Shown here one piece after another: positions 47,641-60,248 of a stretch of DNA of 64,000 nt (positions are counted from its first letter, which is position 1; each line of letters begins with the position of its first letter). The notes beneath the pieces are model-generated. The model did no database searches and had not been told where the DNA came from. It saw only the letters and a list, made by a program, of their open reading frames with translations. The stretch is from NCBI RefSeq assembly GCF_036850765.1, contig NC_089491.1, positions 91,172,740 to 91,236,739 on the forward strand, given 5' to 3'. Made by a program: the position numbers and the translations under genes. The DNA is from Saccopteryx bilineata. Lineage: Eukaryota; Chordata; Mammalia; Chiroptera; Emballonuridae.

Positions 47641-47952
47641 TCAGTCATTGGCAACATTTTATTAATACGTACATACTTGCTTATTGATATGACAGGTCTT
47701 ATAATTTCTATATATTCATATATATATTGATATATTTATATAAAGCTTGATCTTCTAGTTGGCTGAATTGATCTATTTGATATTGCTGCATATATACCAG
47801 TCTTTCCTTATCATAACTGTATACAATTATTTACAATTTGGTGATAGGGTATCAGTCAGGAGGCAACTGCAATAATTCACAAGACATTCTTATGTTGCAA
47901 AATAACAATGGGATTTGGAATAGAAGTGCATATTTAATAAACATTATTATTT

Positions 47953-48309
47953 GGCCCTGGCTGGTTGGCTCAGTGGTAGAGCATCAGTCTGGCATGTAGA
48001 AGTCTCAGGTTTGATTCAATTACCAGCCAGCAAACACAGGAGAAGCAATCATCTGTTCTCCACCCTTTTCCTCCTCTCTACCCCTCTCACAGCAATATAG
48101 CTCCATGGTTCAAGCAAAGCTGGCCCTGGGTGCTGAGGATGGCACCATGGTCTAGGCTTCATGCACTAAAATAGCTCAGTTGCTGAGCAACGGAGCTGCT
48201 GCCCAGCCAGTCAAAGCACCACCTGGTAGGGGCTTGCTGGGTGGAGCCCAGTTGGGGCACATGTGGGAGTCTGTCTCTGCTTCCTCGCCTCTCAAATAAA
48301 TAAATAAAT
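47953..48309 (+). mobile_element. SINE type A
   Basis: Head 'ggccctggctggttggc', duplicated 'attcaattaccagcc' in the B-box region, body with 'ggctccatggttc'-like block and a (TAAA)n tail. Flanks 'taaacatta' and 'tagacatta' are a probable target duplication. Confidence 0.9.
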
Positions 48310-49138
48310 AGACATTAAGCAGTCAGAAAGTAAGCATTATTTGGATGTCTTAGAAGAAAGAAAAGAGTGACATCTATATTTTTTACTTTATAAAGGGCTG
48401 GATTTTTATGCCACTTATTAGGGGACAAAGAATGTTGAACAGGTTTGCAAATTAAAATGTTAGCTTCAGTTGTAGGGCATGAAGAATTTGAAATGACTGT
48501 TGTTCATTTATATTTCTATATTATGGAGGTTCCCAAGTATACATATTACTATTTTACAAAAGATATAAAACAATTTTGGAAATTAACAGCATAAAGTGCT
48601 AAAAAATGTATAGTACAATACTTAATGACAATAAATTCATTCAGAATGGCAAAAATGAAAGAGAAAAAGCCCAAGAATGAATTTTAAAGGGCAATAACAT
48701 TCAAGGAACAAAGGAAAAGAGAACACTGAGCAGAGAAATAGAAGAAATGCTGAAGAGCGTGATCAGAAAGCCAAGGGAAGCAAGCATGTCAGACTGCTGC
48801 CGAGATCCATGACGGCCACTTATAAAATCAGCACAATTTAGAATATTTTTCTTACACTTGGTTCCAAAGATAAAATTAAATTTAAGCTACTTGGAAATTT
48901 ACATCCATATGCTATGTGTAGCTTTATTTTAGTTCATGTTTTGCTGTCACTGTATTTAATGTGAATATTTTCCAAGATCTGTTATGAATTTTATCATTTG
49001 TATCACTCTTTCAGAGCCAAGACAGATGTGAATATTTATGCACAAGATGTCAGCTAGAATATGAGCAAGAAATATCATAATGAGAATGTTGACATACATT
49101 TATATAACAAGTTGCTTATTAACCTGCATTGTTATTTT
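48310..49138. other. No recognised feature
   Basis: AT-rich sequence; nothing assigned. Confidence 0.5.
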
Positions 49139-49507
49139 ATTTTTTGTATTTTTCTGAAGCTGGAAACAGGGAGGCAGTCAGACAGACTACTGCATGTGCC
49201 AGACCGAGATCCACCCGGCATGCCCACCAGGGGGTGATGCTCTGCCCATCTTGGGGTGTTGCTCTGCCGCAATCAGAGCCATTCTAGCACCTGAGGTAGA
49301 GAGGCCACATAGCCATCCTCAGCGCCTGGGCAAACTTTGCTCCAGTGGAGCCTCGGCTGCGGGAGGGGAAGAGAGAGACAGAGAGGAAGGAGAGGGGGAG
49401 GGGTGGAGAAGCAGATGGGCGCTCCTCCTGTGTGCCCTGGCCGGGAATCGAACCCAGGACTCCTGCACGCCAAGTCAACGCTCTACCACTGAGCCAACCG
49501 GCCAGGG
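49139..49507 (-). mobile_element. SINE type A, minus strand, young
   Basis: Full-length reverse copy ending 'ccaaccggccagggc'. The 16-mer cctgcattgttatttt is identical on both sides (49123-49138 and 49508-49523). Retained CpGs and close similarity to the copies at 24.8 and 51.2 kb point to a recent burst. Confidence 0.97.
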
Positions 49508-49614
49508 CCTGCATTGTTATTTTTGTGTAAGAGTGATTACTTAGCTGCTTATACTCAAGTGCTATTAAACATAAAAATTAGGTAAAAAATTAACTGTAGA
49601 ACCTTTAGCTAGAA

Positions 49615-49770
49615 AGCCAGGTAGTTTAGTAAAAATCACACTGGTGTCATAAACTTAGATTTAAATCCTAGCTGAATTTTTCTGAGACTCAGTTTGCTCA
49701 TATTTAAATTGACGATTCCCACATCTTATTAATATAATAATTATATAAACTAACTTAAAATTTAATCAAT
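49615..49770 (+). mobile_element. MIR fragment
   Basis: 'gatttaaatcctagctg' and 'ctgagactcagtttgctc' are MIR core words in the right order. Confidence 0.6.
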
Positions 49771-49909
49771 GCCATTATTTTTTAATATCACTTACTCTTT
49801 ACAAATATAAGTACATATAATCTGCAGAAACAAATCTCTCCTGTTTTCTATAACAATACCTAAGTCAGCATATACAAGGATTTCAAAAGCAAAGATGGTC
49901 AAAAGGCAG

Positions 49910-50790
49910 TTTCATTTTTATTTTTTGAGATAACTCCATTTTTTCCACAGTGGCCGTACCATTCTGCATTCTGAGTGAAGGGTTTCCTTTTTTCCATACC
50001 CTCACCAGCACTTGTTTGTTGATTTATTGAGATAGCCATTCTGACTGGTGTGAGGTTCTGATGATTAGTATCTTTTCATATGTCTATTGACCATCTGCCT
50101 TCCTTAGAAACTTGTTTATTGAGGTCTTTTGCCCTTTTTTTAAAAATTGGATTATTTGTGGTTTGTTTTTTTTGTGTTGACTTTTATAAATTCTTTATAA
50201 ATTTTGGATATTAATCCTATATAGATGTACCTGTATAGGTGAATATGTTCTCAAATTCAGTAGTTGTCTCTTTATTAATTAATGCTTACCTTTGCTGTGG
50301 AAAAACTTTTTAGTTTCATGTAGTCCGATTTGCTTATCTTTTCTCCTGTTTAACAAACCAAGAGCCTATCAGTGGATGAGTAGATAAAAAAGCTGATTTA
50401 CATTTACACAATGTCAGAAAAAAGAGAAGTATCATATGATTTCATGCATATGTGGAAACTAATGAACAAAACAAACTAACAAGCAAAATAGAAACAGACT
50501 CATAGATAGCTGTTGGGAATGGAGGGTGTTGTGTGCAAGAGGTAGAGGGATAAAAAAGAAAAGGGCAAAAAGAAAAAGAAAAAACTCACGGGCAATACAG
50601 TGTGGTGGTTGCCATGCGGTGGAGGTGGAGGAAGCCATGGGCGGGATAAATGGTGATGGACAGAGACCTGTCTTAGAGGGTGAACACACAATATGGTGTA
50701 TAGCATACAGAGTTGTGTTATAGAGTTTGGCACCTGAAACCTGTATATTATGTTAACCAGTATCACCCCAATAAAATTCAATTAATAAAA
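49910..50790 (+). mobile_element. 5'-inverted (twin-primed) L1
   Basis: 49910-50357 is L1 ORF2 in reverse ('ttttccacagtggccg', 'gccattctgactggtg', 'ttgaccatctgcct', 'ttagtttcatgtagtcc'). 50358-50790 is the downstream 3' end in plus orientation ('agcctatcagtggatg', 'catatgatttcatgc', 'aataaatggtgatgg', 'cctgtatattatgttaacc', A-tail). The upstream part is the inverted one, as twin priming predicts. No target duplication is clear. The 93-codon minus-strand frame near 50.5-50.8 kb is antisense L1. Confidence 0.8.
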
Positions 50791-51182
50791 AACAAAAATA
50801 GCTTTATAAATGAGGAGTCCCCCAAAAGCTTTAGATTACTAATGTAAATGTCCTTTATAATCTTTCAAATTAATTAGCAATTTACAATCTAATTAATATT
50901 TGAAGGTATTAGTTGGTGTTGAGTGGGTTGCAAAATAAAATTTTTCCATAGGAAAGAGAAGACATAGGCAAGAGGGATATTGGTCAATGCCATCTTTCTA
51001 ACTCAAAGGTTAATATGTTACTACAGAGTTTAGTCTATAGCTTTTAGTAAACCCTTGCACATACTTATTCATATTGAACTGATACAAATATGTGTTTGGG
51101 TATTTGAGGAATGCTCTATAGAGGTTATGACACAGACAATGTTAGATATACAACAAATCTTATGTATACTATTTTTTCTTCT
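50791..51182. other. No recognised feature
   Basis: AT-rich spacer. Confidence 0.5.
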
Positions 51183-51575
51183 CTTTTTATAATTTTATTT
51201 ATTTATTTTATTTATTTATTTTTCTGAAGTTGGAAACGGGGAGGCAGTCAGACAGACTCCCGCATGCGCCCAACCGGGATCCACCCGGCATGCCCACCAG
51301 GGGGAGATGCTCTGACCATCTGGGGCATTGCTTTGTTGCAACCAGAGCCATTTTAGCGCCTGAGGCAGAGGCCATGGAGCCATCCTCAGCACCCGGGCCA
51401 GCTTTGCTCCAATGGAGTCTTGGCTGCAGGAGGGGAAAAGAGAGACAGAGAGGAAGGAGAGGGGGAGGAGTGGAGAAGCAGATGGGCGCTTCTCCTGTGT
51501 GCCCTGGCTGGGAATCGAACTCGGGACTCCTGCACGCCAGGCTGACGCTCTACCACTGAGCCAACTGGCCAGGGC
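51183..51575 (-). mobile_element. SINE type A, minus strand, young
   Basis: A (TTTA)n tail side, 'tgaagttggaaacgggg', full body, head ending 'ccaactggccagggc'. Flanking 14-mers ctattttttcttct (51169) and ctatcttttcttct (51576) differ at one base. The 109-codon frame is SINE-derived. Confidence 0.95.
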
Positions 51576-51744
51576 CTATCTTTTCTTCTGATTCAAACAG
51601 ATATCTATTCTCCCTGGCTCCCTTGCTGGGATTATGTAATGCGTTCTGACCAGTGAAAGTTGAGATAAAGTGATGTGCCTTCTCTAGATGAAGGCAATAA
51701 AATGCTCCTTTCTAATACTCAGTTCACACTGTTTCCCTGCTCAG

Positions 51745-51955
51745 CTAGAGGTTAAGAGTGTATGTTCTGAAGCCAGGCTACTTGGCTTTGGATTCTGGCT
51801 TTAACTTTCTACTGGCTATAATCATCTTCTATACCTAATTTCCCCTTCTATAAAATGGAAATAATAAGGTATTTCCATCATAGGAGTTACGAGGATTAAT
51901 GATAGAATACATACGAAACTTGTATTAATAGAATAATACCAGCAAAAAATAAATA
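51745..51955 (+). mobile_element. MIR, plus strand
   Basis: 'agaggttaagagtgtatg', 'gaagccaggctacttgg', 'ccccttctataaaatgg', 'aggagttacgaggatt' cover most of MIR in order. Confidence 0.8.
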
Positions 51956-54333
51956 TTAAAAGTGTTAACTAATTTCATTAATATTTTCCACTTATGGTCT
52001 TTTTAAGACCTTCTCCTTTTATCTTACACAATTTTCTAAATGTTTCCCTAAAGGATAAAATTATATTGGGGGGAATTAGATTTATGTTTAGTTTACCCCA
52101 GAAAAACAAACTTTTAAAAATAATTAGGAATGATTTTAGAATGTATTGTGTTTCTAAGAAATTGATTCTTCATCAATTAGATATATTCAGAAGTTAAAAA
52201 TGACTGTCAGTGATAATAAAAAAATGATTGTTTTCATAATTGGAAAGATAAAATAAAAGACCTCTAAGAGGCCTTTGAAATCTACAATTCTAAGAGTTTA
52301 TGTATCTTTGTACTGCCTTAAAGATGTCTGACATTAAAATAATCTTTCACAAAAATAGAATATTCTTGCAATGATTGAGAAACTACTTTGAATAATCTAT
52401 GTATAATTCATCAAAGTTGATTGATGAGACAATAGACCAAATCATTATGTATTAAAAAAATAGTGTATAAACTTTCTGTACCAATTATCACCCAAAATAA
52501 TTGGAAACATAATGGTTTCCAGATAAGATATTCAATACATGAACAAACCCACACACAAAAATTGAAGAACAGCACAAAGTGCTTTACTGACTAATGTACT
52601 GATTTTCAGAATTTAAATTTGACAGTTCACAAAAATGTTAAAGAATAATAATAATAAAAAACACATAAAATATCACAGTACTATCTACCCACGGTAGAGG
52701 TTGATGCTTAATATTGAAGTTAACCTGCAGCCAAACTTTGTTTTCTCTATCTGCAAGTGTAAATTAGGAATATTAACAAAATCATAATTAATAGACTTCT
52801 TCCTGCTTTAACAAAGTCAGAAAATGCTAAATTTGATGATAAAGCTAAATGTATAGGAATGAGAGTTACTTTTTCTCCTAACAATTTATTTTAATTTTTT
52901 TATTTCCTAAAACACTGAAATATATCCAAATTATTATGCAAATCCAAACTTTTAAATCTCACTGAAATATTAATAATGTAGATACAATAAAAATTTCTCT
53001 TCTAAACTCTTCTCAGAACTATCTAAACTGGCATGAAATAAAACAGGTTTCTTGGGCACACAGTAAGTTTACAACAAATGCATATTAGCAGCTCCTCAGT
53101 GGTCAAATGACAACAAACGCATAGGGACCGCATAATCAGTATGACCCATGTACAGAAGTCACCAACATCAGTGGCATCATCTACCAGAGAACTCAGAAAG
53201 GAATTACAATGAAATCCTGTAACTTCTAGTTATAGTGATTCTATTAATTTTATTCTGCTCAAAACTGAGCATTTTACAAAGGAAGGGATGCAAAAAGGGT
53301 AGAGTTTCTCAATACTAAAATAATTTTCCCACTAGGAAATAAAATACACACAAAATGCAAAACTATATAAGGCACTCTCTAAAATCAAAGTTCTTTGATA
53401 TTTTGATTCAGGAAAGATGTGCAGTCCTCATCAGTAGAAAAAAGTTCTAGCTTGTGTGTTTAATTTTACCTAAAACCTTTAGAAACATACAGTACCCACC
53501 AACACTCATCAAATTTGAATTCTCTAAGTCCAGACACAGCATGTGCTAAAGTTAAGAACGCTTGATAAATAGGTATTTAATTACAGTCAATAGCAGCAGA
53601 CATCTTTTTTTTTTTATAATATTCACCTCTGGTGGACTAACTGGTCCTATAGATTCTTGATTGTCTATTACTTGTAGATCATGGTAACCAGATATATAAA
53701 GAGAATATGCAATGATTAAATGTCCACATGGCCTGAAGACCATAGAAATCAAAAGAAAAAACAAAATATCAACATTAAAAGATATGGTCAAGGGAAAACT
53801 GGAAAAAGAGATGAAATTTAATTGTGCCTCTGGGATTGAATGTGGTTGAGCATAGAATAGCAAAAGCTTACTACCTGCATGTGCGCCCAAACAAACAACA
53901 GTATGTGACTGTTTAGATTTATATGCATTTTCCCAGGTAATGCTGTTTCTCAAATCATGCATTTATGTATGATTTTATTTTTTCTTTGAAAAAAACAATA
54001 TACCTGATTATAATACTCTGTACTATCTGATAGATGTGTTGTATGTAGTAATCTTTTCACAGCAAGACATGCAAATATGGCACTTATTTTAATGAAGATA
54101 AATGTTGCTTGCATGTATCATTTATAGCACATAAAGAGTTTATCTAGTATTTTATGCAGTGATGCTTTTGCTAGCTTAAGTAAATCAACATAGTTGTATC
54201 TGAAGTTACTATTCTAGCATTACAATGATGTAATGTAAAGAATGTAAAGTAATTCTATAATGCAGATAATCAGTTTTCCCTTATTCCTACTTAGTACACT
54301 GGTAATGTTTTTTTGTTTGTGTGTTCGCTTTTG
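51956..54333. other. 2.4-kb interval without recognised repeats
   Basis: AT-rich. It contains a 136-codon minus-strand frame (53962-53552), the longest outside repeats along with the one near 10 kb. It shows hydrophobic stretches but no domain I recognise. Treated as chance. Confidence 0.4.
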
Positions 54334-54622
54334 TTTTTTTAACTGAGAGGAGAGGAGAAAGAGACAGACTCCCACATGTGCCCTGACTGGGATCCACCCA
54401 GCAACCCCCATCTGGGGCCAATGATTGAATCAACCGAACTATTCTCAGTGCTTAGACTAAGGCTCAAACCAATCAGGCCACTGGCTGTGGGAAGGAAAAA
54501 AAGAAAGAAGAGGTAGAAGGAGGGAAAGAAAGCAGATGGTCCTGTGTGCCCTGACTGGAACCGAACCTGAGACATTTTTATACCAGGCCGTTGCTCTATC
54601 TACTGGAACAACTGGCCAGGGC
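54334..54622 (-). mobile_element. SINE type A, short variant, minus strand
   Basis: 'gaggagaggagaaagag', 'ggatccacccagcaacc', abbreviated body, head 'gcaactggccagggc'-like. Flanks share 'tttgttt' and 'tgtg' words, a weak target duplication. The internal structure matches the copies at 8873 and 22428. Confidence 0.88.
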
Positions 54623-55138
54623 CTATTTGTTTTTGTGGTTTTTTTAATATAAGATACAGTGATTAATGAGTGTTGTGTGTGTCTATTGCCTATATTTGCA
54701 AAAGGCAAATGGTGTATATAAATATCATGCTCTACTGATTCTTGATTTTCAGAAAAAAAACTAAGAATAACTATGGATTATGTCAATGTCTTGGCCTCCA
54801 AAACCAAGGCTCATGAATGTACTGAAGTCTGCTGAATTCATTCTCATAAAGTTAATTTACTCTATTTTCCTCTCAACTTTTCTTTTATTATGAGCATCTG
54901 CATTATGATGAACTGCATCATTTCAAGACATCACAATCAATAACAAGGACTAGAAGTTGCTAAGAGAGTTAAAACTTCAACTGAATTTGAAACTCAGAGT
55001 CATGAAGATGAAACATACTATTAGAGAGTGACAAATGTGTGTAGTTTTTTAAATTTTGTTTTAAATGTAGAGGTCATGCTGTGTACCAGATTATTCAGTA
55101 ATCAGCAGAAAGGAAAAAATATAATATGGAAACAATAA
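54623..55138. other. No recognised feature
   Basis: AT-rich sequence; the last bases are the left target duplication of the next element. Confidence 0.5.
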
Positions 55139-55405
55139 GAGGTGGATTAAGGTCAGTTGAGGTCCCGGGCATATAAGAAAATATTGGGCCTCTTAAAAAA
55201 AGAGAGACAGGGAAAATAAAAATACATGTTAACCGTATTTTTAAATAAATAAAAAATATTATGTACTATTAATGTTAAAATTGCACATGACACCAAACTT
55301 GATGTCCTTAGAAAAAAGTGTAAAGTTGGGGTTTTGTGGGGCCATTCAGAAGTTGGGGCCCAGGGTGCATGCCCCATGCACCCGCTGTTAAATCCACCTT
55401 GGGAC
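55139..55405 (+). mobile_element. Candidate non-autonomous DNA transposon, 267 bp
   Basis: The ends share an inverted repeat: ggtggattaagg on the left and ttaaatccacc on the right. The similarity continues inward less perfectly (left 'gtcccgggcat', right 'catgccccatgcaccc'). Flanking acaataa occurs at 55132-55138 and 55406-55412. Superfamily uncertain, possibly hAT with one mismatch in an 8-bp duplication. The 84-codon minus-strand frame across it is not a recognised gene. Confidence 0.6.
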
Positions 55406-56254
55406 ACAATAACATAAAACCAGAAGAAACATGTCAGTTTGATATGGCACCAATATTCTTATTTTATTTTTCAATTACAATTTATATTTAATATTATTTT
55501 GTATTAGTTTCAGGTGTACAGCATAATGGTTAGACAATCATATACTTTACAAATGCTCCCCCTGAATATTTCCAGTGCTTACCTGGCAACATACACAGTT
55601 AGTATATACAATATTGTTGACTATATTCCCTGTGCTACAGTTTATATCTCCATGACTACTTTGTAACTACCAATTTTTACTTCTTAATTTCTTCATCTTT
55701 TTCACCCAGTCTACCAACCCCCATCCCCTCTGGCTAATGATCAATCTCTTCTCTGTATCTATGAGTGCTTCTCAGTTTTGTTTTTTTCATTTATTTTGTT
55801 CTTTACATTCCCCATTTAAGAGAAATTAAATAGAACTTTTCTTCTCCATTTAGGTCCATCCATTTTGTTCCAAATAGTTAAGTTTTCATTCTTTTTAATA
55901 GCTGAGTAATATTCCATTGTATATATGTACCACCATGTTTTTACCCACTCATCTATTGATGGGCACTTGGGTTGCTTCCATATCTTGGCTATTGTAAATA
56001 ATGCTGTAATGGATATGGGGTATATGTTCTTTCAAGTTAGTTTTTGGGTCTCTTTGGATATATACCCAGAAGTAAAACTGCCGAGTCTTGAGGCAGTTTA
56101 ATTTTTAATTTTTTGAGGAACTTCATTAGTTTCCCACAGTGGCTGCTCCAATCTGCAATCCTACCAAAAGTGCATGAGGGTTCCGTTTTCTCTACCTCTT
56201 CTTCACCAGTAGCCATTCTGATCTCTGTGAGGTGTTATCTCATTGTAGGGTTTT

Positions 56255-56393
56255 TTTGTAATTTATTTAGAAAATTAAATTTAATAGGGTGACATTGATC
56301 AATAAGAGTACATAGGTTTTAGGTAATTGTTTCTATAGCATTCGAACTGTTGATTATGGAGTATACTAGTTATCCAATTATTATTCTTTTAGT
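56255..56393 (-). mobile_element. Short young L1 3' insertion within older L1
   Basis: 'aaatttaatagggtgacatt' and 'agtacataggttttagg' are the reverse of a bat L1 3' terminus, interrupting the older L1 between 'atctcattgtagg' and 'agtttgtatttctctg'. Only about 140 bp were copied. Confidence 0.7.
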
Positions 56394-56448
56394 TTGTATT
56401 TCTCTGATGCTGAGCATCTGCTCATATGCCTATTGATCATTTGTATTT

Positions 56449-56847
56449 TCTCTCTTTTTTTCACAGAGACAGAGAGAGAGACAGAGAGAGGGACAGATAG
56501 GGACAGACAGACCAGAGATAAAAAGCATCAATTCTTTGTTGCAGCACCATAGTTGTTTATTGATTGCTTTTTCATATGTACCTTGACCGGGAGACTACAG
56601 CAGAGTAAGTGACCCCTTGCTCAAGCCAGTGACCTTGGGTCCAAGCCAGAAACCTTGGGGCTCAATCCAGCAACCATGGGGTCATGTCTATGATTTTATG
56701 CACAAGCTGGTGAGCCCATGCTCAAGTTGGTGAGCCCGCATTTAAGCCAGATGAGTTCACGCTCAAGCTGGTAACCTTGGGGTTTTGAACCTGGATCCTC
56801 TGCATCCCAGTCTGACACTCTATCCACTGCACAACTGCCTGGTCAGG
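56449..56847 (-). mobile_element. SINE type B, minus strand, within L1
   Basis: 'cacagagacagagagag', modules 'caagccagtgaccttgg', head 'ccactgcacaactgcctgg'. The 9-mer tttgtattt occurs on both sides (56440-56448 and 56848-56856), and the flanks are contiguous L1. Confidence 0.92.
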
Positions 56848-57050
56848 TTTGTATTTCCTTTTTGGAAAAGTGTCTGTTCAGGTCTTCAGCTTATTTTTTA
56901 ACCAGAATTATTTTTGTTGGTGGTATTGTTGAGTTGTATGAACTTCTTATAAATTTGGGATATACCACAGGTAAATATCTTCTCCCATTCAGTAAGCTGT
57001 CTTTCTGTTTTGTCGATTGTTTTTGTTGTTGTTGTTGTTTTCTGTGGCAC

Positions 57051-57232
57051 AAATATTCTTTAGCAAAGTTAAATATTAATTTAAACAGAATAAGACCATC
57101 AAATGTACTGTCTCCTTTGTAATGCTAAGTTAACTAAAAGGAAACACAGTATCCTTCTCCTTATACTATAATAATATTTTGAACCATTTTTTCTTGAGTG
57201 GCCTAAATCAATGTTTATATAGTATTAAAATT

Positions 57233-57284
<52 letters not shown>

Positions 57285-58099
57285 CTCTTTCATTAACTGA
57301 TGATATCCTGTGGCATAAAATAAATTTTGATTGCTTTTATGGTACCTAACACACTTAACACAGTATCAGTAGTTCTCACATATAAATGCTCAGCAAATAT
57401 TATTTCATTTGAAATAAATATGACAATATGTTTTAAATTATGCTAATGAGTAAATGCATATAGATGATATGGCAAATGGAAGTATTCCTTTTGATAAGGG
57501 ATAGGAAGTTAGTAACAAGAAACATTTTATTTTAGAAAAAGTTTACCTTTCATACACCTAAAATATGTCATGTACTAGGGAAAGTAAGTGTAGAATGAAA
57601 ATGACAGAAATTGAGAAAAATAACAGAAGCAAAGAGTCTAATATATCCAATCTCAAGGGAGAAATTTAGTTTGCTTTTATTTTTGCTATTCCCAACCACT
57701 TAGCCAGAAGGAACTGAAAATTGTAGCAGGGAAAAGATTTAACAGAACAAGAGATGTTAGTCTGTGCACATCATGGAAATGAAGTAAAAATAGTAAAGGG
57801 GTAAAATGTAAAGAGGTAAAGCATACAAGATCATTTCAATGATTACACATTTTATATTATATTGGATCACTTGTACAATTTTTTTAAATTCTGTATATTT
57901 TCATAAACTATGTATATAAAGCTATTATGTAAGTACATTTTAGAGATATTTTTTCATAAGTGAATGCCATAAATAAAATCAAAGTATCTCAACCTTATTC
58001 AATTCAGTTTGATAAGCATATTATCTTTTTTTTCTTTAAGAACACATTTGACATACTCTGATATATATTTAGACACTTTCACTACAGACACATATGAAA
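57051..58099. other. No recognised gene; contains (TA)n(CA)n
   Basis: A (TA)n-(CA)n microsatellite at about 57233-57283; otherwise AT-rich DNA with nothing assigned. Confidence 0.5.
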
Positions 58100-58472
58100 T
58101 TCCTTTATTTGTTTTTGTTTTATTTTTTCAAGTGATAGGAAGGGAGAGAGAGAGAGACTTTTGCATATGCCCAACTGGAATCCACCCGGCAACCCACATC
58201 TAGGGTGAATGCTTTACCCATCTGGGGCCATGCTCACAACCAAGTTATTTTTAGCACCTGAAGTGGAGGCTCCATGGAGCCATCCTCAGCACCCTGGGTT
58301 GATGTGCTCAAATCAATCAACCCATGCCTGTGAGCGGGGAAGGGGGGGACAAAGAAAGGGGAGTTGTGGAGAAGCAAATGTTTGCTTCTCCTTTGTGCCC
58401 TGACCAAGAATCAAACCAGGAGCATCCACTCTCCGGGCCAACCCTCTACCACTGAGCCAACCAGCCAGGGCC
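58100..58472 (-). mobile_element. SINE type A, minus strand, older
   Basis: Purine-rich tail side 'gaagggagagagag', 'ggaatccacccggcaac', head 'gccaaccagccagggcc'. More diverged than the young copies; target duplication unclear. Confidence 0.88.
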
Positions 58473-58919
58473 TGAAATAATTTTTTATAGTCCGAATTAC
58501 ATTCATGTCTTTGATCAATATTCATTTTTCATAATAAATTTACAAAGAAAAGGATTATGAATACAAATATAGTTGCCCTGGTCTGAAAATAACATAGAAA
58601 TGTAACTATATAAGTCTCCTTGATCCATTATTCATTTCTTTCATCAAATAACAATAATATAAAAGTGCCTCAACCTTATCCAATTTAATATAGAGTATGT
58701 AACAAGTGATTTCAGCTGGTATTCCAACTTCTAAAGAATATTTGACTCCTCAGAATATTATTCTTCTAGAATTAATTAAAAGTTAGAACCATTCACAATA
58801 TTGAGGGGTACAGATTCTCTAAACAAACATAACAAACATCATATAGGGAGAGATATATGGCCTATTCATCTGGTCCAAAAGTCTTTCCCTAATAGAAACC
58901 AAGTGTTTCCCCTCATGTT
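58473..58919. other. No recognised feature
   Basis: AT-rich spacer ending in the left target duplication of the next SINE. Confidence 0.5.
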
Positions 58920-59326
58920 TTTAAAAAAAATTTTTTTTTACAGAGACAGAAAGAGAGTCAGAAAGAGGGACAGATAAGGACAGACAGGAAAGGAGAGAGA
59001 TGAGAAGCATCAATTCATTATAGCTCCTTATTGTTCATTGATTGCTTTCTCATATGTGCCTTGACTGGGCAGCTACAGCAAAGCAAGTAAACCCTTGCTC
59101 AAACCAGCAACCTTGGGCTTCAAGCCAGCAACTTTTGGACTCAAGCCAACAACCATGGGTCATGTCTATAATCCCACGCTAAAACCAGTGACCCCGCACT
59201 CAAGCAGGTGAGCCTGTGCTCAAGCCAGATGAGCCTAAACTCAAGCTGGTGACCTTAGGGTATCGAACCTGGGCCCTTCACGTCCCTGTCTGAAGCTCTA
59301 TCCACTGTGCTACCACCTGGTCAGGC
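58920..59326 (-). mobile_element. SINE type B, minus strand
   Basis: 'cagagacagaaagagag', repeated 'caagccagcaacctt' modules, head 'ccactgtgctaccacctgg'. The 10-mer ccctcatgtt flanks it (58910-58919 and 59331-59340). Confidence 0.92.
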
Positions 59327-59330
59327 GAGT

Positions 59331-60248
59331 CCCTCATGTTGATGATTTCAAAAGTCGTATTATATATCACACATGTTGGGTTTTATCTTATTCAGTTACA
59401 GCCTTAGGAGACATCAGTAACATTCTTTCCTGAAGATTTCTCTATACTGAGGATACACTAATTAAATGCGTGTTGGTATATGAAGATAAGTTACTACAAC
59501 ACTTTTTTTTTTGGACTTCCCTATATAAGGCAACCTATCATCAGTCTGGTGACATGCTTTTTTAACCCTAGATCATCATAATTGCATATGTTTTTCAATA
59601 TGGCTATAAGTCTCCAAAGCAGAAAAGGAAAAAACTGGAACTGACAGTAAAGGACCACCCAATCAAATAACTGGCCTACCCAGTCCTTTCAGTTCTATGA
59701 AAAACATGTAAATTTCTACTTTTCTCTTTCTCTTTCTCTCTCTCTCTCTTTTGCATTCAGTGGGCTTGCTCCCAGTGAAACACTCTTTACTTCATACAAA
59801 ATAATCAGCAATTTATATGTTCTATTTGTCCATACCTGTTAAGTTGCCCTTGTTCTTTATACTCTGGTAGGCAATACCTTTGTATTATAATGGAGAATCA
59901 CTAGTCATTACTGAACAATTAAATTCATTTAGCTGCACAGAGGACATCAGAGTTGCCTACATGAAAACCATCTCTAATGAAGATCAACACATGCAAACGG
60001 AAGCATTAACCCTTGTGGATTTGAGTCAAGGTTTATTCTGTAACCGTTATTTTTTCTCTTTGTATAACATCTTAGTTCACCATCTTAATGCCATATATCC
60101 TCATTAGTAAGTACTGAGACTTCTTGTTAACTCAGTTTTAGCTAGTCTACAAAATGGAGACCATTTTAAGGTGCTCCTTAAATATATACCATGTAATGCA
60201 TGTTTTATGGGAGCTCATTTCAAATGTACTGTGATAATCACAAATATA
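59331..60248. other. No recognised feature
   Basis: Contains a CT-rich run near 59715-59750 and a 75-codon plus-strand frame (59880-60107) without recognisable motif. Confidence 0.45.

Larger units (their letters stand above)
55440..57050 (-). mobile_element. Old L1, 3' end and ORF2, minus strand, interrupted
   Basis: Reverse L1 order: 'gtattagtttcaggtgtac', 'aatattgttgactatattcc', 'gagtaatattccattgt', 'gatgggcacttgggttgc', 'ttcccacagtggctgc', 'gtgaggtgttatctcattg', 'ctctgatgctgagcatc', 'tgaacttcttataaatt'. A younger L1 tail (56255) and a type B SINE (56449) are inserted in it. Confidence 0.85.

Noticed and set aside
53552..53962. 136-codon minus-strand open frame outside known repeats
   Set aside because: No recognisable domain, no supported splice or poly(A) context, biased toward hydrophobic residues as expected from AT-rich DNA. 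Would be reconsidered if conserved or transcribed.
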